From Exophiala sp. HKRS030 (Eukaryota; Ascomycota; Eurotiomycetes; Chaetothyriales; Herpotrichiellaceae), in the NCBI GenBank assembly GCA_023897205.1, contig JAHWDD010000013.1, positions 372,001 through 436,000 on the forward strand: 64,000 bases of DNA, written 5' to 3'. The position numbers and the translations under genes are program-made. Numbering within the stretch: the first letter of the stretch is position 1; every line of letters begins with the position of its first letter. Positions 1 through 11,105 of the stretch are shown piece by piece. The notes beneath the pieces were generated by a model. It was not told where the DNA came from, did no database searches, and worked only from the letters and a program-made list of their open reading frames with translations.

Positions 1-2422
1 ATTCGCTCGCTCTGTGCCATGCCTCTTTCAGAGTCTGTCTCGTATCACCAGCAGGCCAACCATTGGTCTCCATCTCGTCCAAAAGTCCGAGCAAAGCCTC
101 TTGTTCCAGCGGGTCTTGAAAATATTCTCCACACATGGCAATGGCCAGAAAAGCCGTGACCAAGGCTGGAGGGCACTTGCGATTACTCGTGGCAATGCCG
201 CAGAGACGTAACACGGCCGCCTGTACCTCGCTAGACAAGGAACGCATACTTGCAATGTAGCCTGGTCCAAGCTTTGGTCGTGTAGGATCGTAGACTGAGA
301 GCAGAATCTTCGCGAGTTCCACATATTGTACTCCCACCACGTGACAATCGACCATGTAGCATATTTGTGGAAAGACTTCTCCTTTGAAGCGGTTGGGATC
401 CCGGTAATAGATCGGTTCGAAACTGGCAGGCAGAACCTCTCTCCACGTCTTCTCATAGCGCTTCAAGGTCAGCCAACGATCTTTCGTTGACTCAACGGGC
501 TTTTGCTGCGACGCCTGGTCTTTGTTGTCATTGTAGCAAAATTCTAGCACATCCGCGCAGAACACAACCAACCGATCGGCCCAGACGGCGTCCTCGGCGG
601 GCGAGAAACTGCGGAACGCTTCGCAACGGGCGAGAGAGAGATTGAAAGGCCGCTGCTTCAAGAAGGCGCTGTGGACCTCTTGTCTGAAAGCTACCCAGAA
701 ACCTGCCTGGCGCAGCCCGTCGGTACGCCAATGTGAAGGAAATTCGTTGCGGCTGGAGATCTGGGAAGGAGCGTTCGGAGATGATGTGATCTGAGGCGAG
801 AAGAGCAAAGATCCGTACGGATTTGTGGCTATTTCGGGCCCGGTAATCACGGGAGAGCTGTGCGGGACCACAGGTGCAGAAGGGATTTGAGCGTCAATAA
901 AGACATTGATCACGCGCAGAAAGAGCTCATTGTCACCCGGGTCTTCACGGAGCGGCGCATCAATCTCCTCGTAGAAGCGCAGGATGATTGCGGCAGCGAG
1001 GAGACTTGCGTCTTGCGGCTGCTCCATATTCATACTCCGCTGGACCAAATCTTTTATACACTCGCTATGATAGTGTAATGCCGTCTCTTCGGTGAGGTCG
1101 GGTAAGACCTCACCATCGTGAACGTAGACAAAACCAGGTTTCGACATCGGATTGCAGACACGTGTCATGTGACGCGCCGAAGATGCGAGTAACGCGGTTT
1201 TCAAGGGTGGACACCAGCGGGCTCGATGGGGCACAATCAGTGCAAAGTGTTTCTCGGGGTCGCAGATGTCAAACCAGCACGCCAGTACATCAATGAAGTA
1301 TCGTAAAAGTGTGACTTCGAGCTCAGAGCTGGCGGTCTGAGATACAGCGCTGGGAGGTATTTTGACAAGGCCACTCGAAAAAGAGCTCCGTGTGGAGGTG
1401 TCTCTGACACTGCGGCTCTGGGTGGTAGAGGGAAAGGGCACTGAGGTCTGGGAGCCAGAAAACCCCCGCAGGCGATCTGACTGGCCAGCTGTGGACTGCT
1501 CGGTCTGGAAGCGCTGCTTCCATGATGTGTCACATAATTGTGAAGAATCGCGAAGGCAGTCGCTGGGCGAGGAATTGGCATCAGCTGTCGAGAATAATGC
1601 TGTAGAGGGGTTTTGGAATTCCTCAGGTAGGTCGTCGGCTGTATATGTTGGTGTGAAATCAGGGTCAAGTTGAGAAGCATCTGCAATGTCAGATTGTGAT
1701 TGTGCGCTCCCTCCTTCTTCCTGCATCTGTCCATTTCGCTGTTCGTGTTGTTGGTCCTGCTGCTGGTCCTGCCGCTGCCGTCGTTCCCGTTGCGATTCAT
1801 GGTCGATGTCGGAATCTTCTTCACTTTGACCATATATCGCTGCTATCTCGGCAGTTTCGTCAATGTACTTTAGTTCTGCAACGCTTGGTGTCAGACATCC
1901 CGGAGTACCATTGGGCTAACGACTGCTTCAACGCGAGAGCGGATAAGGGAGAACATTGCCGCCGCCGTACCGAAGACGAGGTTTGCTGAGGGCTGCTGAG
2001 GCTGTTTGGAGAACCACCTACCGGAAGATTTGTTTGGTCTCACCCAGACTTGACTGGCAGCGAATCCTTTAGAATCATATTTTGCACTAGACCCGTGCCT
2101 GAACTTGACACGATCAGCGGTTCGAATGCACTTCTCGCCACTTTTTTGACACCTGGCGCAGACCGAGCTGGCGTAATCACCTGGAGTTGTTCAGATACCC
2201 GACATATTGACCGGGCTGGGCACAGACTCACACTTGAGATGCTTCCCTGTGCACAAATGTCAATATTTCGCGCAAGAGGTCAACAGCGGTGGAGACTTAT
2301 CTGCAATTGTCACAAGGGGCTAGGCGACGCTTGCGTCTGACCCCAGCTCCCAAGTCGCCGTCACTGTCGCCATTCTCAACCACGATGCGTAACTCCGAGA
2401 CCTTTGACGGGGTCAAGTCCAT
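1..2422 (-). CDS. Zn2Cys6 fungal transcription factor (3' end beyond the window)
   Basis: Probable pathway-specific nuclear regulator. Reading starts at the ATG at 2422. After a basic stretch (RRKRR, residues 29-33) comes a binuclear zinc cluster with Cys at 37, 40, 47, 54, 57 and 64 in the spacing C-x2-C-x6-C-x6-C-x2-C-x6-C. This cluster is split over three exons: 2422-2301, a 17-base exon 2248-2232, and an exon starting at 2180. Intron 1 (2300-2249) has no GT donor; ATAAGT...AC borders restore the C-x6-C spacing. Intron 2 (2231-2181) is GTGAGT...CAG. A third intron ends at 1876, with a donor at 2021 or 1970. The remainder is one open frame to the window edge, with a Q/E-rich stretch, then LLRYFIDVLACWFDICD and FWVAFRQEVHSAFLKQRP, which resemble the middle domain of ARCA-type fungal regulators. 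At least about 740 residues; only a few are likely missing. It sits at the edge of the catabolic cluster. Confidence 0.85.
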
Positions 2423-3250
2423 GGCATCTGCGCATTGCCGGCAAGAAAAGGGGTTTTCGGCGAGGTGGTCGTCGGGTGGAAGGGAGGGAGAATCAGGGTC
2501 TGAATCCTCGGCGAATCTTGCAAGATCCTCTTCTGTGCTTCAGGACTTTCTCTTTCCTTGGAATCGGACCGGGATTGGGAGCGGGGAAATATGTAGCCAT
2601 GGCTTTCTTGGCGAACATTCCCCGCACACCCGCGGCGAGAGTTCAAGCTGGGGAATCATGATGTGACCGTACCACGCGTACGTACGCGCAGCTCCCCTAC
2701 GTACTCCACGGGGCAGACCAAGACGCGCCAAGGGTTGTAACGACCGTTCAAGATTGTACGGAGCGGTCCTGACAGTTCACGACACGGTTGCGCTGGACCT
2801 AGAACGGCCGAGAAAATTCCGCGGAGTGTCACCGCGCTAGGCTTGCCTTGTTTCGCAGGACCCCGAAAGAGTCGCTTTGTGACCTCGTGGTTCAGGGTGC
2901 GTGCCGAGATCTTCTAGCTCCTCAAAATAAAAGCCATTACTGGATCAGTGTATGCTGAGGCATGAGCGATACAGCAGCCTCACCGGAGCGAGGATGTATT
3001 GAGGCAGGGAAGAGGTGCACGACATCACTGTACAATATATACATCCACCAAGACGCAGGAAATTGCAGCGAGGTATGATTGTCAACCCACCACAAGGTTA
3101 CTTATCTACACAATTAATTTCAGTCCGACTTTTTTCAATCACACAGGACACGTAAAGATATTCTACCTGTACCCGAGATATATCGTTCGCCAGCATCCTC
3201 CCAAAGAAACACCCACAGTTAAGCAATGACGCTGCCCAACTATTCAAGTC
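2423..3250. other. Intergenic, upstream of the regulator and downstream of the SDR
   Basis: About 830 bases between the start of the minus-strand regulator and the 3' end of the minus-strand dehydrogenase. Short open frames here show no recognisable protein features. I see no tRNA or repeat. It should hold the promoter of the regulator. Confidence 0.5.
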
Positions 3251-3487
3251 TCAGGTGAACTTCTCATGGACTAAATTTTCCGATAATGCCCACAATCGGG
3301 CTGCATTAACACTTGATCGAGCCCGAGGATTGGCTTGATCACTGATCTGGCAATCAATCAGATACGCGCCGTAATTATCCTTTCCCACTTTTGTCACCGG
3401 TAAGCGAAGCTCCGGATCGGTCGCAGCAACAAGGGTAGTAGCTGCTCCAGCACCAAGTGTCTTGATATGGATCTTCCCCTCTTTGTC
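3251..3487 (-). pseudogene. Orphaned C-terminal coding segment of the SDR
   Basis: Directly after the TGA, in the same reading frame, 78 more sense codons follow, including KTLGAGAATTLVAATDP, which matches the usual KTLxQGAATT segment near the end of this SDR subfamily, and a normal stop at 3253-3251. No splice pair that I can find removes the TGA and keeps frame. A single transition (for example TGG to TGA or CGA to TGA) would explain it. Confidence 0.6.
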
Positions 3488-4407
3488 TCACCGCTGAATG
3501 GCCGTAACAACTTCAGGAGGACTACTCCTATTCAGCTCGGTGGGGATGACACCAGAGTTCAATGCCAGGCTTAAGGTGCCATACTTAGAGTGGAATTTGT
3601 GATTCAGGCCGATACTGAATAAAGCATTAGCCACCTTACTTTGGCTATATCCTTCTCGAGGAATGTATAATTCCTCCTCTGGGTTGGCCGTGCCCCAAGC
3701 CTTGAGCTCAGAGTATGCTGGCTGTTCATCGGGCGGTAGTGTTCTGTTTACTTGCTCAAAGTTGATATCACTCCAGCGGACTCCACCTGACATTGCGGTC
3801 GAAGAGCTGAGATTGACGATCCGTGTCGCTCCCTTGGGTTTCCCTTTTGCAGCGTCGGCAAGTTTAGGGAGGATCAGATTCGTGAAGAGGAAATGTCCGA
3901 TATGATTGGTGGCGAAGTGCAGTCCAATCCCGTCCTCACTCAGTCTACGTTCAGGAATGAGCATTACGCCGGCACTGTTGACCAAAACATCGATGGTGGG
4001 CACATCAGACCAAGAAAGAACTTCAGCTGCAGCTTGACGGACCGCTCGCTGGCTGGACAAGTCGAGCGTAAGAGCACGATATTCCACATCGGGATACTCT
4101 TGTTGGAGCGACTCAATACTCTGCTGGATCTTCGACGGTGTGCGACCTGCAATAATGAGACGGGCGACAGATTCTGAAGCCTGATTGAACTGTATACCGT
4201 CAGTTGCAGGAGTATTACTGAAGGCTAGGTGAGCTGCGCGCCATCGACAATTCTACTTACGAATGCTTCTGACGTTGCATAGCCGATCCCTCCACGATTT
4301 ACGCCAGTAGTGAGGATGGTTTTCCCACGGATGGAGTCTGGAACTCGGCTTGCAACTTCCAACGCCTCCGTGTCAGTATGGAATTCTTCATAAGTTGTTG
4401 CAGTCAT
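3488..4407 (-). CDS. Short-chain dehydrogenase/reductase, truncated by an in-frame TGA
   Basis: NAD(P)-dependent oxidoreductase of the extended retinol-dehydrogenase/WW-domain-oxidoreductase-like SDR type. The start chosen is the ATG at 4407; an upstream in-frame ATG at 4560 would add a low-complexity leader. Exon 1 is 4407-4261, intron 4260-4181 (GTAAGT...CAG), exon 2 from 4180. Visible are the cofactor loop TTGVNRGGIG, the NSAG motif, an N-H-x-G-H stretch, the catalytic Ser in IVNLSSSTAM and the YSQSK active-site Tyr/Lys. The frame stops at TGA 3490-3488 after 279 residues, whereas related proteins run about 60-80 residues longer. The same frame continues downstream with family-like sequence (next entry), so this gene is probably damaged or, less likely, read through. 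It is divergent from the MFS transporter. Confidence 0.75.
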
Positions 4408-5100
4408 TTGGTCGCTGTTTACTTCTGGGGTTTCGATGGGATGCACGAATCCAGAAAGAGACGAAAGTTGGTTTTCTTCCTGTTCAGCCACAGGTCTCGA
4501 TTCCTGGCAGGACGGTGGGATCTCTTGATTGGACCCGGACCATAATGCAAGAGAGTTCACCTGATGTATCGTCTTGCGTATGTTCGCTCAATTCAGAACA
4601 CTAAAGCAAATAACTGCTCAAACAGCCACCCGACAGTCTCCCGTCGAACATTTCGGCTGTGGTTCCTCTTCCCCGCCCACGGGGGCATATTTCGGGCTTC
4701 CCAAGCATCCCAGGGCGCGGCTTAGGAGGATGCCGTATCTATACACGCGGTCCATGGTTCAAAGCCATTCCACTTTTTTTGTTTATGCCCCCGGCCATAT
4801 ACCCTGGTGGGTATGGATTATGCTTGCCCACTTCACACATCCCGCAATAGTGACAATGCGCGGCACATGGCCACTTGATATCCCCGTGGGGGCAAGCCCC
4901 GGACCCAACTCAACTTGACTGGGGAGGTTGTACTTTGGCACAGGATATGATTGATATCGACTCTGCTAAGAATACTGGCTTTGTGCCCTCCCGCCAACTA
5001 TAAGAGCATGCGCGGGACCTGAAAGGCGCAGGAAGTCGTTTATCTTTCTCTCCTGCTTCCAAATTTTGTCGCACGACAATCCCTTTTTGTGACACAAATC
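4408..5100. promoter_or_regulatory. Shared divergent promoter region of SDR and MFS genes
   Basis: About 690 bases between two divergent start codons. It contains an inverted repeat ATACCC-TGGT-GGGTAT near 4799-4815 and pyrimidine-rich stretches before the MFS start, as is common in fungal promoters. No coding features are recognised. Confidence 0.4.
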
Positions 5101-6819
5101 ATGGCGTCCAAGGAACACACCGCTCATACTGAAGAGCGTCTGGAGTCTCCGGTCATTGGGCCAGACGAGGTATTCATGCCGGAATGTTACATTGACCCAG
5201 TGCTGATTGAGTGCAGATCGAACAGCACAACAGCGAGGTGCTGCTGACCGTAACAACGCTTGCCGATAAAAGTCTGGACCCTAACATCAAGCTTGCTAAA
5301 GATGGCAAAGTACGTGCTCAAGGCTCCCGTCACTTTTGTTGTTGCATGACTATTACTGACTGCCATTCCTTCCTAGACAATATTGGTGCCTCAACCAACT
5401 GACGACCCCAAGGATCCGTTGAACTGGAGCCCCTTCAAGAAGCACATGGCTTTGTTCCTGATTTCTTTTGGCTCGTTTGCTGGCGACTTCGGTGCCGGCT
5501 CCGGAGTAGCTGTTGTCTTCCTGCAGGCCCAAGAATGGAATGTCTTACCGACAGCTAACCACGCCAACTCCCTCGCCGCTGTCATGTGTGGTGTGTCCGG
5601 AATCATCTGGATGCCGCTTCTTAACTCCTGGGGAAGGATGCCCGTCCTCTTTTGGTCTACAGTATTAGGCTTCTTCTTCACGCTGGGAACGGTTTTAGCG
5701 CCAAACTTCCCCGTTCACTACGCCTTACGTGTCTTACAGGCCGTAACCCAGAGTACGGGCCAGACTATTGGCTTAGCTTTCGTCGAAGATTGTTTCTTCT
5801 TCCATGAACACGCGCGGAAGATCGGTATCTGGTACGCTATCTACCTCAGCTCACCTTTCTTGGCTCCGATGTTTGCCAATTTCATTGTTGGGACCACGGG
5901 CCAGTGGCACACTATCTTCTGGTGTGTTTTCGCGTGGGCAGGAGCTCTAATCTGCATGATTCTGGCTTTTGGGGACGAAAGTTATTACAACCGTACGGTC
6001 CCAGTCAACGAACAACCGCCCCGGCCCAAGGACCACGGGAGCCGCCTGCTCCGGGTGATAGGAGTCTGGCAGATCAAACACCATTCGGAATACTTTGCCA
6101 CGATCGCAAGCTCCTATCTGCGGCTTATCCAGGTTTTTCTTAAGCCGGTAATCTTATTAACAATGCTGTTTTACGCTGCCATTTTCATGTGGATGATCGG
6201 GCTCTACCTTTCATCAGTCATTATCCTCGGCACGCCGGCCGCTCTTGGTGGTTACGGCTTGGCACCGGTGTCGGTGGGATATGTATTCTTTTCGCCCCTG
6301 GTTGGCGTCCTCCTCGGCGAACTCTTTGGGCATTTCTTCAATGATTTCATCGTCAGGGCGTACGGAAAGCGTCATAAAGGGTACTTCGTTCCTGAGGTTC
6401 GCCTTTGGTCAACCTATATTGGTCTAGCTTTCATGGTGCCCGGTCTGATCATCGTTGGAGAGACGTTACAACACAAACTCAGTGTGGCTGGCATTGTATT
6501 CGGTTGGGGCATGGATGTCCTCGGAGTTATGGTCACCTCGGTAGCTACCGTCGCCTTCGCCCTCGATTGTTATTTATCGGCATCAGGCGAGGTTTCGGCA
6601 CTCATCAACATGGCTCGGGTGGGGGCCGGGTTTGCCGTTCCTTACTTTGTCGACTCGTGGGTGGAGAAACAAGGTTATGCCCTCACGTTTGGGCTGCAAG
6701 CTGTCGTTGTCGTTGCGGCTTTCATCATTCTTATCTGTATCCAAGTATATGGGGGAAGACTTCGAGCCTGGGCTGGTCCGGTCAACCCACTGAAAGTGTC
6801 CGGATCTCGACACGGGTAA
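5101..6819 (+). CDS. Major facilitator superfamily transporter
   Basis: Plasma-membrane transporter, likely proton-coupled, of the fungal DHA1/HOL1-like group, probably moving an aromatic substrate or product. Exons are 5101-5169, 5217-5309 and 5377-6819, with introns GTATTC...CAG and GTACGT...TAG; total 534 residues. The cytosolic N-terminus is followed by the motif DDPKDPLNWSPFKKHM, which precedes TM1 in this group. About 12 hydrophobic segments are visible, with a central hydrophilic loop (around VNEQPPRPKDHGSRLL) between the two halves. The two small first exons decide the start at ATG 5101. The gene is divergent from the SDR and convergent with P450-1. The substrate cannot be read from the sequence. 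Confidence 0.9.
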
Positions 6820-7208
6820 CTGCGTTTCCTTGAGGATTGAAGAGCGCTTGGTTTGTTTTAGGGGCAGATGACTAGGATATATCGTCCGATGTTTGTACCT
6901 TAATTTTCAAGACGGACAACATTTTACAGTCCAACTCGATACACCGACTGACACCATATAGGCTATCTAAAGCAATTATTAATTTCCTTGTTTCACTTGC
7001 CTGTAACGGCCGGGTGCCGGGTGAGCCCCGCTGCTGATGTGCGACTCAAACTACTTCTCATCTAATAATCCCCATGCTGAGGCTTGGTCTGGAGACCCGA
7101 TCCTGCTAAATTTTAATGCTTCATGACTTGATCACTAGCGAAATATCTGAAAGAATCTGTAGAAGCCATCGAGACTGTTATGATACCCCTATTGCGCAAG
7201 TCTATAGA
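6820..7208. other. Convergent 3' intergenic region
   Basis: About 390 bases between the ends of the MFS and P450-1 genes. It is moderately AT-rich and presumably contains both polyadenylation regions. I see no gene. Confidence 0.4.
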
Positions 7209-9005
7209 CTATAATGCCCTATTGACTCGTCGTAGCTTCACGTCCAGGGGACCCTTATCCCAAAAAGACAGGATCTTCTGCTCATTCCATCGACCACTGT
7301 TCGGCATCAACTCAAGGTCGAAATTCCACAGCATCCGAGCCAGAATCAGCCGCATCTCTACATATGCGAGACTAGAAAGGTCAAACACAGTGGTCAGCAT
7401 CACAACTATGTGGACGTGCAGGGTGTAACAGAGGGTGAAATCATACTTTTTGCCCAGACAATTGCGAGGGCCGAATTGAAAAGGCTGAACAACCTCTCTG
7501 ACATCCTGGGTGAATCGTAGATCATCCATCCAACGCTCTGGGATGAACTCTTCGGGTAAGGTGAAGTTGTGCTTGGAATGGTATGAAGCCCAATGGGGAA
7601 CCGATACAACCGTCTATTTTTTGGCAGCGTTAGTTGGTCATCGTTATCTGTGGAGACAGGGAACACGCAAGACCCTTGCAGCCTTTTGGGAAGTGCGTGC
7701 TGTTTGGGGTAGAAAGGTGCACTCACTCCTTCTGTGATCTCATATCCGTCCACAATAGCGCCGCCACTGGGGGCAATACGTCCCAGACCTCCGGGGGAGG
7801 GAGGATAGATCCGTAAGCCCTCATTCAGGACTGCAAGTAAGTATTTGGCATTTGTGACCGAGATGGACGTGATGTCTTCTTCTTTGGCAAACATGGTTCG
7901 AATCTCCCGTACCAAGGTTTGGTAGACTCTCGGGTTCTTCAATAACCAAAAGGTAGTACCGCTGAGGAGGGTCGCTGTGGTCTCGCTGCCTGCCAGGATC
8001 AAGATATTGGCGTTCTCGCCGATCTCATCTGGAGTCATGCCTTTTTCATCATTGAAGCGGAGAATGTAGGACATGAAATCTTCCCTTTCCGTGTTCCCCG
8101 TCTCGAGCCTTTTCTGTGCTTTCGAGAAACTCAACTGGAGATGATCCATTTGGTTCTTGACGAGGTCTTGAGGAATGAACCTGCGCAGAATGGGAGCTGC
8201 GATGGGGAGGCGTTTGATTGCCTGGTTGAAGACGGCCAGGCGGAACCCGTCAAAAATGGTGGCCACCCAGGGATGATACACGCCGGCCTCGAGACAGCCA
8301 AACGGCTCTCCAAATGCCAAATCACCGATAATATCAAAGGTGGTGAAGTTGTACCATTGAACCATATTGACTACTTGGTCCTCATCGGACCGTTTTGCCA
8401 ATTGCTGAATGAGCAAGGTGAGGTAGTGATTTAGGACCCATTCCTGGCCTCGGAGCGCCTTCTCTGAAAATGCATGCGCAAGCAGCCGTCGATGTCGGCT
8501 GTGGTTGGCGTCGTCGGCCAGCAAGATGTTGTCAGCATTGGTCAGGGCACTTCGGTACAGCCGCATATCCTTCTGGAATGAAAGTTGGCCATGCCTTTTA
8601 TGGCCGTAGATGGTCTGCCACCCCGTCGGGGTAATGAATGAGACATCGTTGGGAGTGAACCGCACCACGGGTCCGTACTTGTCGTGGAGATCTCTCAAAA
8701 TGTACGGCCAGCGACCCGAGAGCAGTCCCGCCAGGTATGGGAGGTTAGAGGCCGCATAGAGTCTTGGGCCTGGAATTTTAGCGAGTGGGTGTACGAACGC
8801 ATTGTATAGTGTCTTCACAACGACAGCGAAAAGTACCTGTCCCACAAGTCAGATGCCAGCAGATGCCAGACCCAGAGCTATCTCCGTGCTCGAGGCTTCT
8901 CGGTGAAGAACTTTAGCTGACCAGCAATACAACAAATGCGATGATCCTGACCAAGTGGTCGATAGATGCTAGTGAGGTGACCGATTTCGTTAAGGATGTC
9001 GCCAT
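7209..9005 (-). CDS. Cytochrome P450 monooxygenase 1
   Basis: Membrane-anchored haem monooxygenase, 507 residues in four exons: 9005-8922, 8836-7727, 7613-7447 and 7371-7209. The first exon supplies most of the N-terminal membrane helix, then the proline-rich hinge HPLAKIPGPRLY. Other landmarks are the I-helix AGSETTATLLSG, the ExxR motif in LNEGLRIYPPSP, the PERW motif after intron 2, and the haem loop FQFGPRNCLGKNLAYVEM. Intron 3 (7446-7372) lies just after the haem Cys and joining across it restores GKNLAYVEMRL. Intron 2 (7726-7614) joins EITEG to TVVSVPHW. Overall it resembles isotrichodermin C-15 hydroxylase-like (CYP65-type) P450s. It shares a divergent promoter with ALDH-1. A role in ring or side-chain hydroxylation of the cluster's aromatic substrate is inferred from context only. 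Confidence 0.9.
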
Positions 9006-9617
9006 CTGGGCTCCCTATACATCCACAAAAGGTACCAGAATGCAAGTGGTACGAACAGATTCAAAAAAATAGGATGAGGATTTTGTAAGAATGTTGCAGT
9101 GATCTTTGGCACTTCAAGCCAATGCAGATAATTCACTGGAGTACGATGAATGAGTCTGGCATACTCCTGTTGACATTGTGTAATCAGTCGGATGCCACAT
9201 CTTCCTGGACCAAGCACTTGAGTTCTTGGTGCCTAGCTCAGACTTGCGAACGTGCCGATACCAGAGCGAGACCACCAAGAGCGCGACTTACGCGCCGGTC
9301 TGGCTTCTCCACACGACCGGCATACATCGTGCTGCGAGCCGGATACCGGAGGTGAAAATAGAAAAGATTGGAGTCCATCCGCGGTAAGGGAGTTTGCACC
9401 ATCTCATCGTAAAATACGGGGAAGCCGGAAGAGCAAAATGTGTTCAACTGTCGGCAAGCAGATGATCTGCCGTCCAAGCGCAGATGTTCCAACTCGGATT
9501 GCGTTTGCATCTCGTTTAGCCTGGCTCAAAGCAAAGGACTGAGAAGATTCATCAGCTTGTTTATGAAATGGTATTTTCCTTCCAATAGACTGTCAACACT
9601 TTCAACAACAATCGACA
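9006..9617. promoter_or_regulatory. Shared divergent promoter region of P450-1 and ALDH-1
   Basis: About 610 bases between divergent start codons. It holds a perfect inverted repeat CCGGTC-N14-GACCGG at 9295-9320 and CCGG-ATA-CCGG at 9339-9349. These CGG/CCG-containing repeats are the type bound by Zn2Cys6 proteins, two of which are encoded in the cluster. Short open frames here look non-coding. Confidence 0.45.
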
Positions 9618-11105
9618 ATGGCAGCATTCCCACTACCGAAAACATTGCCAGAGCTAGCAGATTGTTTACCACAACACCTGGACCTTTATTATGGCGGTCA
9701 ATGGCACCAACCAATCGACGGACAATACGTCGAGACGTCAAATCCCGGCACTGGAAAAGTCATTACCAAGGTGGCTTTTGCAGGTGCGGCAGACACTGAA
9801 GCTGCCTTGAAGGCTGCTCAAGCCGCACTCCCAGCATGGCGAGCAACGCCGCCTCTGCAACGGGGAAAACTACTCAAGAAGGCGGCCCAGGTATTTCGTG
9901 ACCACGCAGTTGAATTGGCTCTCCTCGATGCCGCCAACATTGGAAGTCCTATAGCTATCATGGCTTCGGACGCTCATTTTGCCGCCGAATACCTCGATTA
10001 CTATGCAGGCTTGATCCCGGCTGTTACTGGCGAAACGGCTAATCTCGGAGATAAGACCTTCAACTACACGGTACGGGAGCCCCTCGGAGTGGTCGCGAGA
10101 ATTGTGGCTTCAAACCATCCCATGATGTTTACCGGAACTAAGATGGGCCCTCCCCTGGCGATGGGAAACACCTTAGTGATCAAGACGCCCGAACAAGCAC
10201 CATTGTCTGCTTTAAGACTGATGGAGCTCATTGGAGATATCTTCCCTCCTGGTGTCTTTAACGTGGTCTCCGGTGGCGTCGAATGCGGCAAAACGCTTGC
10301 AACTCACCCGATTGTCCGAAAAATCACGCTCATAGGTAGTTTACCAACAGGTCGCGCAATCCAAAAAGCCGCTGCAGACTCTCTAAAACTATCAGTTCTA
10401 GAGCTGGGAGGAAAGAATGCTCTTATTGCGTATCCTGACGCCGATATCGACCGCCTAGTCGAGGGTATCGTAGCAGGAATGAACTGGTCTTGGTGTGGCC
10501 AGTCATGCGGGTCGACATCGCGAGTATTCCTTCATGACGATATTCATGACAAGGTTTTGGGACTGGTCAAGTCAAAGCTGGAACAGAGCTACAAGCCTGG
10601 CAATCCCTTGAACCCTGCGACTACCATGGGCTCGCTCGTTAGCAAGGCCGCTCAAGATCGAGTGCTCCGGTATATCGACATTGGCAAAAGAGAAGGTGCT
10701 AAGCTCATTACTGGAGGAGAGGCACCGACAACTGATGACTGTAAAGACGGCTATTTCGTACTTCCAACCATCTTCGCCGACGTGGATCAAAGTATGACTA
10801 TTGCACAAGAGGAAATATTTGGACCAGTGCTTTCGGTCTTGAAGTGGAGGGATGAGGAGACTGTTTTCCAACAAGTAAACTCGGTCGAATATGGTCTCAC
10901 CGGTGCAGTCTTCACATCCAACATGACTACCGCTCAGCATGCCATCAGACGTATCGAAGCTGCAACCGTGTGGGTCAATACATCGGCTACTCATTTCCTT
11001 GGAATGCCATGGGGTGGGTATAAGCAGTCAGGTATTGGTAGGGAGGACTGCTTCGAGGAAATGGTGGAGATGACACAACGCAAAGCAGTACACATCCTCC
11101 TCTAG
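9618..11105 (+). CDS. Aldehyde dehydrogenase 1 (betaine-aldehyde-dehydrogenase-like)
   Basis: NAD(P)-dependent oxidation of an aldehyde to its acid. Intronless, 495 residues, the normal length for the family. The N-terminal segment YYGGQWHQPIDG is typical. The oxyanion Asn lies in VASNHPMMFTG (about residue 166), the general-base Glu262 in LELGGKNALI, and the catalytic Cys297 in WCGQSCGSTSR. The C-terminal part has EEIFGPVLSVL and PWGGYKQSGIGRE. The position before the oxyanion Asn is SNHP rather than the common PWNFP, as in some betaine-aldehyde or aromatic-aldehyde members. It is divergent from P450-1 and in tandem with the aldo-keto reductase. Together with ALDH-2 it gives the cluster two aldehyde-oxidising enzymes. 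Confidence 0.92.
   Translation: MAAFPLPKTLPELADCLPQHLDLYYGGQWHQPIDGQYVETSNPGTGKVITKVAFAGAADTEAALKAAQAALPAWRATPPLQRGKLLKKAAQVFRDHAVELALLDAANIGSPIAIMASDAHFAAEYLDYYAGLIPAVTGETANLGDKTFNYTVREPLGVVARIVASNHPMMFTGTKMGPPLAMGNTLVIKTPEQAPLSALRLMELIGDIFPPGVFNVVSGGVECGKTLATHPIVRKITLIGSLPTGRAIQKAAADSLKLSVLELGGKNALIAYPDADIDRLVEGIVAGMNWSWCGQSCGSTSRVFLHDDIHDKVLGLVKSKLEQSYKPGNPLNPATTMGSLVSKAAQDRVLRYIDIGKREGAKLITGGEAPTTDDCKDGYFVLPTIFADVDQSMTIAQEEIFGPVLSVLKWRDEETVFQQVNSVEYGLTGAVFTSNMTTAQHAIRRIEAATVWVNTSATHFLGMPWGGYKQSGIGREDCFEEMVEMTQRKAVHILL

Noticed and set aside
1237..1833. A 198-codon minus-strand open frame
   Set aside because: It is out of frame with the regulator's protein; the adjacent frame carries the conserved fungal regulator sequence continuously.
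5391..5681. Minus-strand frames inside the MFS, ALDH, ADH and other clear genes
   Set aside because: They are reverse-strand shadows of well-supported coding exons with no family features of their own.
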